Of a stretch of 17,581 bases of DNA, positions 1 to 7,597 are shown in pieces. Position numbers and translations under genes: made by a program. Within the stretch, counting starts at the first letter, position 1. Each line of letters opens with the position of its first letter. The notes under the pieces are model-generated. The model searched no databases. It was given only the letters and a program-made list of their open reading frames with translations, and had not been told where the DNA came from. Source of the stretch: Pseudomonadota bacterium (GTDB lineage Bacteria; Pseudomonadota; Gammaproteobacteria; Burkholderiales; Burkholderiaceae_D); the NCBI GenBank assembly GCA_023392035.1, contig JAEVZY010000096.1, positions 1 through 17,581 on the forward strand, given 5' to 3'.

Positions 1-301
1 CGCTATGACAGCCATTCATCTAGGCCTGCGGTTACCCGCAGGCTCGAGCTTCCTACCCGCACGCTCCGCGGGCAACATCATCGCGTGCCTATTTGGAATT
101 GCTCCAGGTGGAGGTTACCGCGTTTCACCCTTCGTAACGGCTTCTCGCCGTCCCGAAGACTCGTCTCTGTGGCCCTGTTCCGCGCCTTGGGTCTTGCGAC
201 TTTCGACGGACGGCCGTTAGCCGTCACCCTGCCCTGTGGAGTCCGGACCTTCCTCCCGCTTTGCACTTGCGTGCGCCGCCGGCGGCTGTCTGGCTTGCTT
301 C
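1..301 (-). ncRNA. rnpB: RNase P RNA, bacterial type A (3' end cut by window edge)
   Basis: This is the catalytic RNA of ribonuclease P, which removes the 5' leader from tRNA precursors with the protein RnpA. Read on the minus strand it shows the family landmarks in order: a 5' end GAAGCAAGCCAGACAG, the core GGAGGAAGGTCCGGACTCC followed by ACAGGGCAGGGTG, a GAGACGAG segment, GGGTGAAACGCGGTAACC, TCCACCTGGAGCAA, CCAAATAGGC, and a 3' portion ending CCTAGATGAATGGCTGTCA. The 5' end at 301 is seven bases after a TACAAT box. About 301 nt are present, and by comparison with E. coli M1 RNA roughly 35-40 nt of the 3' end are missing beyond position 1. An apparent protein reading across this stretch is not real. 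Confidence 0.95.
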
Positions 302-308
302 AGGCGGC

Positions 309-314
309 ATTGTA
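309..314 (-). promoter_or_regulatory. -10 box of the rnpB promoter
   Basis: On the minus strand the hexamer is TACAAT, five of six matches to the sigma-70 consensus, and it ends seven bases before the expected first nucleotide of RNase P RNA at 301. It lies four bases past the stop codon of the ABC ATPase gene, so upstream promoter elements must lie inside that gene's 3' end. I see no good -35 hexamer at 16-18 bases. Confidence 0.55.
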
Positions 315-317
315 CCT

Positions 318-1160
318 TCAGATGCCGCGCGCCCCACGCAAACGCGTCACACCGGGCGCTTCTTCCACTGCGTCGCCGCCGCCATCCATCACGGCCAGTT
401 TCATCGGCGTCGGCCGGCCCATGCGGTACACCACGTCCAGCGCCAGTCCGGGCTGCACGCGCCGGCTGGCCAGCAGTATCGTCAGTTGGCCCTTCAAACC
501 GTTCAAGGCATTCACCAGGCGCTGGCTCCACTCCTGGCAGCATTCGGAGAACGCCTCGTCCAGTACCAGGATATCCGGATCGCGCAGCAAGGCGCGCGCC
601 AGGCTGATGCACTGGCGCTGCCCCGGACTCAATGCCTTGCCGCGTTCGCCGATGTCGGTGTCATAAGCGGCGGGAAGCGACATCACCAGGTCGTGCACGC
701 CGGCCCGCTGGCAGGCGCGCATGATGCGGTTGAAGTCGGCCATGGGGTCGGCCATCATCAGGTTGCCCACCACCGAGCCGCCGAACAACATGGGTTCGCG
801 CGACACCACCGCCACCCGCGCCTCCTGCAATCGACCGCGCAAGTCCTTGCGGCCGCAGGCCACGATCACGCCGCGCGTCGGTTGATTCAGGCCCTGGATC
901 AATTGCATCAGGGTGCTCTTGCCGCTGCCGCGCGGACCGACAAAGCACACCATCTCGCCGGCACAAAGCTTGAGGTTCAGGTTGGCAAATACCGCCGGCA
1001 CGCGTTGGGAATAGCGAAAGCTCAGATCGCTGATGCATACCGTCCCGGGCGCCAGTGGCGAGCGCGGGTCGCCCAGCAGGCCGCGGCGGCGGATATGCCC
1101 CAACCAGTTTGGGACGACATAGAAGTTACGCCCGCCTTTGGCAATGGTGTCGTCGCGCAT
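318..1160 (-). CDS. Stand-alone ABC transporter ATPase, exporter class, degenerate catalytic loops
   Basis: This 280-residue protein is an ABC nucleotide-binding domain most like those of bacterial ABC exporters and type I secretion ATPases, but with no membrane domain. Visible motifs are an A-loop Tyr50, Walker A G75-T83 (GPRGSGKST), a YDTDIGERG stretch before the signature, signature LSPGQ 177-181, and Walker B ILVLDE ending at Glu202. Several catalytic positions deviate: Arg121 stands where the Q-loop glutamine is expected, the signature has Pro for the first Gly, the D-loop SALD is replaced by SECC, and Ser232 replaces the H-switch histidine. ATP binding looks likely and hydrolysis may be weak. 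The ATG at 1160 is preceded by AGGAAGAG; the frame is open further upstream but without a comparable ribosome site. About 185 bases separate it from the preceding gene, so it is probably transcribed separately. Substrate and partner are unknown. Confidence 0.8.
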   Translation of the reverse strand: MRDDTIAKGGRNFYVVPNWLGHIRRRGLLGDPRSPLAPGTVCISDLSFRYSQRVPAVFANLNLKLCAGEMVCFVGPRGSGKSTLMQLIQGLNQPTRGVIVACGRKDLRGRLQEARVAVVSREPMLFGGSVVGNLMMADPMADFNRIMRACQRAGVHDLVMSLPAAYDTDIGERGKALSPGQRQCISLARALLRDPDILVLDEAFSECCQEWSQRLVNALNGLKGQLTILLASRRVQPGLALDVVYRMGRPTPMKLAVMDGGGDAVEEAPGVTRLRGARGI

Positions 1161-1286
1161 GCTTGTCTCTTCCTGTGGGTTGATCCGCCTGGGAATCCGG
1201 CAGATTGGCACCGACGGTAACGAAAAACGCGCGCGAGCAACTCCCATATTTATGGTAGTTCTGCGAAGTATTAGAAGAACTTTTCT

Positions 1287-1326
1287 GCCAATCATCCGCT
1301 CATCAATTCTTTGAGCGGTGATTGGC
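1287..1326. repeat. 15-bp inverted repeat (hairpin) between fatty-acid operon and ABC gene
   Basis: The arms GCCAATCA plus CCGCTCA (1287-1294 and 1296-1302) pair exactly with TGAGCGG plus TGATTGGC (1312-1318 and 1319-1326), leaving a one-base bulge at 1295 and a 9-base loop. It begins 20 bases past the stop codon of the last beta-oxidation gene. On neither strand is the hairpin followed by a T-run; the T-runs lie before it on both strands. It may mark the operon's 3' end or be a repeat-type element, but it is not a textbook intrinsic terminator. Confidence 0.6.
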
Positions 1327-1345
1327 TAAAAACGCTTGAGCCGAA

Positions 1346-2110
1346 CTAGCTGAACTGGCTGAAGTCCGGCTTGCGCTTCTGCAAAAAGGCGCTGAAAGCT
1401 TCCTTGGCTTCGGGCGACTGCAGCATGGCACCAAAATGCCGGCCTTCTTCCGCCATGGCGGCGGCCATGGCACTCGCTTGCGGCGCCTTCAGCAAGCGCT
1501 TGGTGGTGCGCAATGAAGCGGCCGGCAGCGCCGCCAGTTGCTGCGCGCGCTGCATGGCGTAGTCGAGCAAGCCCTCGGGCGGCATCAGCGTGTTGACCAG
1601 TCCCATCGCTTGCGCTTCTTCGGCGCCGAAGGCTTCGCCGAACAGCAGCTTTTCCGAAGCGCGGTGAAAGCCGGCCATCTGCACCAGCAGCAGGCTGGAA
1701 GCGAATTCCGGGCACAGCCCAAGCTGGGTGAAGGGCATGGAAAAGCGCGCGTTCGGCGCCGCATACACCACATCGCAATGCAAGAGCATGGTGCTGCCTA
1801 TGCCCACCGCGGGACCGGCCACGGCGGCCAGCACCGGTTTGCTGGCCGATGACAGCCGGCGCATGAACTGATACACCGGGCTGTCTTCGCCGCTGGGCGG
1901 GTTCTGCAGGAAGTCTTCCAGGTCGTTGCCGGCGGTGAAGACCTCGGCACTGCCCTGGATCAGGATGACGCGGGTGGCGCCGTCGCTTTCGGCCTCGGCA
2001 ATGGCGTCGGCCATCTGCTGGTACATGGCGGCGGTGATGGCGTTTTTCTTTTCCGCGCGCGCAAAGGCGATGACCATGACGCCATTGGCCTTGCTGGTGC
2101 TGATGCTCAT
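1346..2110 (-). CDS. Enoyl-CoA hydratase/isomerase family protein, probable delta3,delta2-enoyl-CoA isomerase
   Basis: This 254-residue crotonase-fold enzyme is the last gene of the beta-oxidation operon. The oxyanion-hole segments are visible as GNDLEDF (61-67) and GPAVGIGST (99-107). The two glutamates that catalyse hydration in classic enoyl-CoA hydratases are absent: GGGCE reads GIGST and QPEI reads MPFT. Instead it carries ARFSMPFTQLG and LCPEF, close to the pattern of the ECI2/PECI isomerases, where the Glu in the PE pair is the catalytic base. I infer that it shifts 3-enoyl-CoA double bonds to the 2-position, letting unsaturated fatty acids enter the spiral. Annotation pipelines may call it simply enoyl-CoA hydratase. 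The ATG at 2110 follows a strong GGAGGAG ribosome site, and the gene starts 26 bases after the thiolase stop. The open frame continues upstream only as a shadow of the thiolase gene. Confidence 0.88.
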   Translation of the reverse strand: MSISTSKANGVMVIAFARAEKKNAITAAMYQQMADAIAEAESDGATRVILIQGSAEVFTAGNDLEDFLQNPPSGEDSPVYQFMRRLSSASKPVLAAVAGPAVGIGSTMLLHCDVVYAAPNARFSMPFTQLGLCPEFASSLLLVQMAGFHRASEKLLFGEAFGAEEAQAMGLVNTLMPPEGLLDYAMQRAQQLAALPAASLRTTKRLLKAPQASAMAAAMAEEGRHFGAMLQSPEAKEAFSAFLQKRKPDFSQFS

Positions 2111-2136
2111 GCCGGGTCTCCTCCGGTTTGTTTTTG

Positions 2137-3333
2137 TCAGACGCGCTCGAAGATGCCGGCCGCGCCCATGCCGGTGCCCACGCACATGGTCACCATGCCG
2201 TACTTCAGGTTGCGCCGCCGCAGTCCGTGGATGGTGGTGGCGGAACGAATCGCCCCGGTTGCGCCCAGCGGATGGCCAAGCGCAATCGCGCCGCCCAGCG
2301 GGTTGACCTTGGCCGGGTCGAGCTGCAAGTCCTGCATCACCGCCAGCGCCTGGGCGGCGAAGGCTTCGTTCAACTCGATCCAGTCCATCTGGTCTTGCGT
2401 CAGGCCGGCGGCACGCAAGGCGGCGGGAATCGCTTCCTTCGGTCCGATGCCCATGATTTCCGGCGGCACGCCGCGCACCGCGAAGGAAACAAAGCGCGCC
2501 AGCGGCGTCAGGTTGAATTCCTTGAGAATGCGGTCCGACACCAATATCAGCGCGCCGGCGCCGTCCGAAGTCTGCGAGCTGTTGCCGGCGGTGACCGTGC
2601 CCTTGGCGGCAAACACCGGCTTCAATTTTGCCAGCGCGTCCAGGCTGGTGTCGGCGCGCGGACCTTCGTCTTCGGTGGCGTTGCGGGTCAGGATCTTCAC
2701 TTCGCCGCTGGACAGATCGGGGAATTTCTCCACGATCTCGAAGGGCGTGATCTCTTCCGCCTTCTCGCCGCTTTGCTGGGCCGCGATCGCCTTTTGATGC
2801 GAAGCCAGGGCGAAGGCATCCTGCGCTTCGCGGCTGATCTTCCACTGCTGCGCCACCTTCTCGGCAGTCAGGCCCATGCCATAGGCCATGCCGATGTTTT
2901 CATCCTTGAAGATGCCCATGTTCATGGAGGGATGGTGGCCCATCATCGGCACCATCGACATCGATTCGGCGCCGGCGGCAATCATCACATCGGCTTCGCC
3001 AACGCGGATGCGGTCGGCCGCCATGGCCACCGCCGTCAGGCCGGAGGCGCAATAGCGGTTGATGGTGACGCCGCCCACGCTCTTGGGCAGGCCGGCCAGC
3101 AGCACCGCCATGCGCGCCATGTTCAAGCCCTGCTCGGCTTCCGGGAAGGAACAGCCGACGATGGCGTCTTCAATCCGCGCCGGGTCCAGGTTGGGCACCT
3201 GGGCCACGGCGGACTGGATGGCGCGCACCAGCAGGTCATCCGGACGCACGTTCTTGAACATGCCGCGCGGCGCCTTGCCGATCGGGGTACGGGTGGCGGC
3301 GACGATCCAGGCGTCTTGCAATTGTTTGCTCAT
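2137..3333 (-). CDS. Acetyl-CoA C-acyltransferase (3-ketoacyl-CoA thiolase)
   Basis: This 398-residue thiolase cleaves 3-ketoacyl-CoA with free CoA to give acetyl-CoA and a shortened acyl-CoA, the last step of beta-oxidation. It has the acyl-accepting Cys95 in INRYCASGL, the NEAFA motif at 322-326, His354 in GHPLGATGA, and Cys384 in the C-terminal CVGTGMG motif, so all catalytic residues are present. The length is normal for the FadA/FadI and acetyl-CoA acetyltransferase families. The ATG at 3333 is preceded by AGGAGA; an earlier in-frame ATG lies inside the previous gene. It starts 20 bases after the bifunctional dehydrogenase/hydratase gene, which makes the substrate, with which it probably forms a functional pair. 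Chain-length preference cannot be read from the sequence. Confidence 0.95.
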   Translation of the reverse strand: MSKQLQDAWIVAATRTPIGKAPRGMFKNVRPDDLLVRAIQSAVAQVPNLDPARIEDAIVGCSFPEAEQGLNMARMAVLLAGLPKSVGGVTINRYCASGLTAVAMAADRIRVGEADVMIAAGAESMSMVPMMGHHPSMNMGIFKDENIGMAYGMGLTAEKVAQQWKISREAQDAFALASHQKAIAAQQSGEKAEEITPFEIVEKFPDLSSGEVKILTRNATEDEGPRADTSLDALAKLKPVFAAKGTVTAGNSSQTSDGAGALILVSDRILKEFNLTPLARFVSFAVRGVPPEIMGIGPKEAIPAALRAAGLTQDQMDWIELNEAFAAQALAVMQDLQLDPAKVNPLGGAIALGHPLGATGAIRSATTIHGLRRRNLKYGMVTMCVGTGMGAAGIFERV

Positions 3334-3353
3334 ATCTGTTCTCCTGTTGCCGC

Positions 3354-5741
3354 TCAGTTGCGAACCGGCTTGCCGGTCTGCATCATGCCCATGATGCGTT
3401 CCTGGGTCTTGGGATGGTTCAGCAGCTCCATGAAGCCGCGCCGCTCGAGGTCGAGCAGCCATTGCTCGGACACCAGGCTGCCCGGCTCGATATCGCCGCC
3501 GGAAACCACGCCGGCGATCATGCTGCCCAGCTTGTAGTCGTGGGCCGAAATAAAGCCGCCATCGCGCAGGTTCACCAGTTGCGCGGTGATGGTGGCCATG
3601 CCGTAGCGGCCCGTCACCGGAACCAGCTGCGGCAGCGGCGCGCGGTAGCCGGCGTCGAACATGGCGCGCGCCTGGCTCTTGGCCACGTACAGCAATTCAT
3701 GCGGATTGAAGACGATGATGTCGTCCGCCTTCAGGTAACCCATCTGCTGCGCTTCCAGCGCCGACTTCGAAACGTTCGCCATGGCGGCATTGGTGAAGCC
3801 GGTCTTCAGGAACTGCAGGATGTCGTTGCCCTTGGCTTCATTGGCCGCGCGCAGCGCGGCTTCCTTCAGGCCGCCGCCGGCCGGAATCAAGCCCACGCCC
3901 ACTTCCACCAGACCCATATAGGATTCCAGCGCCGCCACCCGGCGCGCGGCATGCAAGGCCAGTTCGCAACCGCCGCCCAGGGCCAGGCCGGCCACCGCCG
4001 CCACCACCGGCACACGAGCGTATTTCAGCGCCTGGTGCGCCTGCTGCAGACGGGCCACTTCCGGCTCGATCGCCTTGACGCCGCCGGACATGAAGACCGG
4101 CAGCATGGCCTGCAGATCGGCGCCGGCCGAGAAGGCGCCGCCTTCGGCCGCATCGGCATTCCAGATCACCAGGCCCTTGTAATTGGCCTCGGCTTCGGCG
4201 ATGGCACGCGCCAGGCCGTCGATTACGCCCGGGCCGATCACATGCATCTTGGTTTTCAGCGAGAGGATCAGCACCTCATCGTTCTGATGCCAGACGCGCA
4301 CCGATTCGTCTTCATGCAAAGTGGTGCCGCCGGTCTTGCCGTCGGCCGTGCCTTCGCCCAGCACCGGCGCGCGGAAAGCCTGGCGCTGGTAGACCGGCAG
4401 CTCGGAACGTCCAACATAAGTCCTGCGCTTTGCCGACCATGAACCGGCCGGCGTATGCACGCCTTCGCGGCCATCGAAGACCCAGTCCGGCAGCGGCGCC
4501 TTGGACAGTGCGCGACCTGCCTCGATGTCTTCCTTGACCCAGGTCGCCACCTGCTGCCAGCCGGCGGCCTGCCAGTTTTCGAACGGTCCCATGCTCCAGC
4601 CGAAGCCCCAGCGCAAGGCAAGGTCGATATCGCGCGCGCTATCGGCAATGTGCTCCAGGTGCACGGCGATGTAGTGGAAGCCATCGCGGAAGATGGACCA
4701 CAGGAACTGCGCCTGCGGATTGGTGGAATCGTGCAGCGCCTTCATGCGCTTGGCCGGATCCTTTTCCTTGAGGATGCGGCCGATGATGTCATCCGCCTTC
4801 TTGCCGCCGGCAACGTAATCGCCCTTCTCGGCATCGATGCGCAGGATATCCTTGCCCACCTTCTTGTAGAAACCGGCGCCGGCTTTCTGGCCCAATGCGC
4901 CGGCCGCAATCAATTTTTCGAGCAACGGCGGCGTGCTGTACACCTCGTAGAAGGGATCGTCCTTCAGGTTGTCCTGCATGGTGCGGATCACATGGCCCAT
5001 GGTATCCAGGCCCACCACGTCGGCGGTGCGGAAGGTGCCGGACTTGGCGCGTCCCAGACGGGCGCCGGTCAGGTCATCCACCACATCCACCGACAATCCG
5101 AATTTCTGCGCCTCGTGAATGGTGGCCAGCATGCCGAAGATGCCGACCCGGTTGGCGATGAAGTTGGGCGTGTCGATCGCCCGCACCACGCCCTTGCCGA
5201 GCGTGCTGGTCAAGAAGCCTTCCAACTGGTCCAGGATCTGCGGCTGGGTATCGGGCGTGGGAATCAATTCCACCAGGTGCATGTAGCGCGGCGGATTGAA
5301 GAAGTGCACGCCGCAAAAGCGCGGCTTGAGTTCGGCCGGCAAACCTTCGGCCAGCTTGGTGATCGAAAGCCCCGAGGTGTTGGAAGCAAAGATCGCATTG
5401 GGCGCGATATGCGGCGCGACCTTCTTGTACAAGTCGTGCTTCCAGTCCATGCGCTCGGCAATGGCTTCGATGATCAGGTCGCAGGACGCCAGCTCGGCCA
5501 GGTTGTCTTCATAGTTGGCGGGCGTGATCAGGGCCGCGTCTTCGCGCCGGCCCAGCGGCGCGGGATTCAGCTTCTTCAGGTTTTCGATGGCGCGTTCGAC
5601 GATGCCATTCTTCTTGCCGTCCTTGGCCGGCAAGTCGAACAGCATCACCGGCACGCGGGCATTGACGCAGTGGGCGGCGATCTGCGCACCCATCACGCCG
5701 GCGCCGAGCACGGCGACTTTGCGGACGATGAAATTCGGCAT
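3354..5741 (-). CDS. Bifunctional 3-hydroxyacyl-CoA dehydrogenase/enoyl-CoA hydratase, FadN-type domain order
   Basis: This 795-residue enzyme carries out the two middle steps of beta-oxidation: hydration of trans-2-enoyl-CoA and NAD-dependent oxidation of L-3-hydroxyacyl-CoA. The N-terminal half is the dehydrogenase, with Rossmann motif GAGVMG at 13-18, SNTSGLSI at 120-127, and the catalytic pair His146 (GVHFFNPP) and Glu158. The C-terminal part from about residue 490 is a crotonase domain with GGAFSAGADL, GGGCE (Glu593) and LVEVG (Glu613), so both hydratase glutamates are kept. Dehydrogenase-first order matches Bacillus FadN and is the reverse of E. coli FadB. The ATG at 5741 follows AGAGGAAA. 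It lies 38 bases after the acyl-CoA dehydrogenase gene and 20 before the thiolase gene, so one transcript is likely. Confidence 0.95.
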   Translation of the reverse strand: MPNFIVRKVAVLGAGVMGAQIAAHCVNARVPVMLFDLPAKDGKKNGIVERAIENLKKLNPAPLGRREDAALITPANYEDNLAELASCDLIIEAIAERMDWKHDLYKKVAPHIAPNAIFASNTSGLSITKLAEGLPAELKPRFCGVHFFNPPRYMHLVELIPTPDTQPQILDQLEGFLTSTLGKGVVRAIDTPNFIANRVGIFGMLATIHEAQKFGLSVDVVDDLTGARLGRAKSGTFRTADVVGLDTMGHVIRTMQDNLKDDPFYEVYSTPPLLEKLIAAGALGQKAGAGFYKKVGKDILRIDAEKGDYVAGGKKADDIIGRILKEKDPAKRMKALHDSTNPQAQFLWSIFRDGFHYIAVHLEHIADSARDIDLALRWGFGWSMGPFENWQAAGWQQVATWVKEDIEAGRALSKAPLPDWVFDGREGVHTPAGSWSAKRRTYVGRSELPVYQRQAFRAPVLGEGTADGKTGGTTLHEDESVRVWHQNDEVLILSLKTKMHVIGPGVIDGLARAIAEAEANYKGLVIWNADAAEGGAFSAGADLQAMLPVFMSGGVKAIEPEVARLQQAHQALKYARVPVVAAVAGLALGGGCELALHAARRVAALESYMGLVEVGVGLIPAGGGLKEAALRAANEAKGNDILQFLKTGFTNAAMANVSKSALEAQQMGYLKADDIIVFNPHELLYVAKSQARAMFDAGYRAPLPQLVPVTGRYGMATITAQLVNLRDGGFISAHDYKLGSMIAGVVSGGDIEPGSLVSEQWLLDLERRGFMELLNHPKTQERIMGMMQTGKPVRN

Positions 5742-5779
5742 GGGTTTCCTCTGTCAGGTCAGACGGTTCACGGGGCTGT

Positions 5780-7570
5780 TCACAGCAGATCGGCGTCCAG
5801 CGCCATCAGCACCGCCGAGCCGGAACGCGCCTGGCGGATCAGCATCGCGGTTTCCGGCAACAGGCGGGCGAAGTAGAAACGCGCGGTGCCCAGCTTGGCC
5901 TTGTAGAAATCGTCGCCGCTATCCTGCTTGGCCAGCGCCACCTTGGCCATGCGGGCAAAGAAATAGGCAAACACCAGGTGCCCGAGCACGCGCAGGTAGG
6001 GCACGGCGGCGGCGCCCACTTCATCCTGGTTCTGGAACGCCTTCATGCCGATTTCCATGGTCAACTTGGTGACTTTCTCGCCCAGGTCGGCCAGCGGCGT
6101 GACGAACTCGGACATGGCTTCATCCAGGCCGTTCTCTTCGACGAAGCTTTTCACCTGTTCTCCGAACTGCTTGAGCTTGGCGCCGTTGTCCATCAGGATC
6201 TTGCGGCCCAACAGATCCAGCGACTGCACGGTGTTGGTGCCCTCGTAAATCATGTTGATGCGGGCATCGCGCACATATTGCTCCATGCTCCATTCGGCGA
6301 TATAGCCGTGGCCGCCGTAGACCTGCATCGCTTCCGAGGTGGCGATCCAGCCGTTGTCGGTCAGGAAGGCCTTGACGATGGGCGTCAACAACGCCACCTG
6401 GTCGGCCGCTTCCTTGCGCACTTCTTCATCCGGATGGTTCAACTCGCGATCGATCATGAGCGCGATATAGGAGGTGAAAGCGCGTCCGCCCTCGGCATAG
6501 GCGCGCGCGGTCAGCAGCATGCGCCGCACGTCGGGATGAACGATGATGGGATCGGCCGGCTTGTCGGGCGCCTTGACGCCGGACAGGCTGCGCATCTGCA
6601 GGCGCTCCTTGGCATACACCAGCGCGTTCTGATAAGCCACTTCAGTCAGGCCGAGCGACTGCATGCCCACGCCGAGACGGGCGGCATTCATCATCACGAA
6701 CATCGCGTTCAAGCCCTTGTTGGGCTCGCCGATCAGCCAGCCCTGGGCGCCGTCCAGGTTCAACTGGCAAGTGGAATTGCCGTGGATGCCCATCTTCTCT
6801 TCGATGGCGCCGCAGAAGATGCCGTTGCGCGCGCCCAGGCTGCCGTCCGCATTGGGCAGGAACTTGGGCACCAGGAACAGCGAAATGCCGCGCGTGCCGC
6901 TGGGCGCATCGGGCAGGCGCGCCAGCACCAGGTGCACGATATTGGCCGCCATGTCATGTTCGCCGGCCGAGATGAAGATCTTGCCGCCCGTGATGCTGTA
7001 GCGGCCATCGGCCTGCGGCTCGGCCTTGGTGCGCAGCAGGCCGAGGTCGGTGCCGCAATGCGGCTCGGTCAGGCACATGGTGCCGGTCCATTCGCCCGAC
7101 ACCAGCTTGGGAAGGTAGAGCGCCTTCTGCTCCGGCGTGCCATGCGCGTGCAGGCATTCATAGGCGCCGTGCGAGAGGCCGGGATACATGGTCCAGGCCT
7201 GGTTGGCCGAATTGAGCATTTCGTAGAAGGCGTTGTTGACCACCAGCGGCAAGCCCTGGCCACCGAATTCCGGATCGCAGGAGAGCGCCGGCCAGCCGGC
7301 TTCCACATATTGCTTGTACGCTTCGGCGAAACCCTTGGGGGTTTTCACTTCATGGGTTTCGCGGTCCAGGTGGCAGCCTTCGCGATCGCCGCTGTGGTTG
7401 AGCGGGAAAATCACTTGCGAGGTGAACTTGCCGCCCTCTTCCAGCACCTGGTTGATGATCTCGGCATCGATCTCGGCGTGCTTGGGCAATTGCTTCAATT
7501 CCTCGCCCACGTTCAGCAATTCGTGCATCACGAACTGCATGTCCCGCAGCGGGGGGATGTACTGGCCCAT
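5780..7570 (-). CDS. Acyl-CoA dehydrogenase, 596-residue long-form family
   Basis: This FAD enzyme oxidises acyl-CoA to trans-2-enoyl-CoA, the first step of beta-oxidation, passing electrons to electron-transfer flavoprotein. At 596 residues it belongs to the long form with an extra N-terminal segment (MGQYIPPLRDMQFVMHELL) and an extra C-terminal domain, the group that includes the DmdC-type dehydrogenases. Visible motifs are the flavin-binding stretch MCLTEPHCGTDLG (165-177), the acyl-CoA-binding region near GGKIFISAG, GGHGYIAEW, and IYEGTN, where Glu443 is the likely catalytic base. The ATG at 7570 is preceded by AAGGAGA. It lies 27 bases after the regulator gene and 38 before the FadN-type gene, so it is probably co-transcribed with both. 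Some relatives act on aryl or methylmercapto substrates, but the full beta-oxidation context favours fatty acyl-CoA. Confidence 0.93.
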   Translation of the reverse strand: MGQYIPPLRDMQFVMHELLNVGEELKQLPKHAEIDAEIINQVLEEGGKFTSQVIFPLNHSGDREGCHLDRETHEVKTPKGFAEAYKQYVEAGWPALSCDPEFGGQGLPLVVNNAFYEMLNSANQAWTMYPGLSHGAYECLHAHGTPEQKALYLPKLVSGEWTGTMCLTEPHCGTDLGLLRTKAEPQADGRYSITGGKIFISAGEHDMAANIVHLVLARLPDAPSGTRGISLFLVPKFLPNADGSLGARNGIFCGAIEEKMGIHGNSTCQLNLDGAQGWLIGEPNKGLNAMFVMMNAARLGVGMQSLGLTEVAYQNALVYAKERLQMRSLSGVKAPDKPADPIIVHPDVRRMLLTARAYAEGGRAFTSYIALMIDRELNHPDEEVRKEAADQVALLTPIVKAFLTDNGWIATSEAMQVYGGHGYIAEWSMEQYVRDARINMIYEGTNTVQSLDLLGRKILMDNGAKLKQFGEQVKSFVEENGLDEAMSEFVTPLADLGEKVTKLTMEIGMKAFQNQDEVGAAAVPYLRVLGHLVFAYFFARMAKVALAKQDSGDDFYKAKLGTARFYFARLLPETAMLIRQARSGSAVLMALDADLL

Positions 7571-7597
7571 GAACTTCTCCTTGTTTCCGTATGGTTT

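Noticed and set aside
1..317. Several overlapping open frames at the left end
   Set aside because: The stretch is RNase P RNA by its conserved core sequences.
2111..2845. Upstream extension of the isomerase-like gene, making a 499-residue protein
   Set aside because: The extra part overlaps the thiolase in another frame and has no recognisable domain. The ATG at 2110 has a strong ribosome site.
2128..3537. Plus-strand 469-codon open frame opposite the thiolase
   Set aside because: It is an antisense shadow; the thiolase on the minus strand has all catalytic residues.
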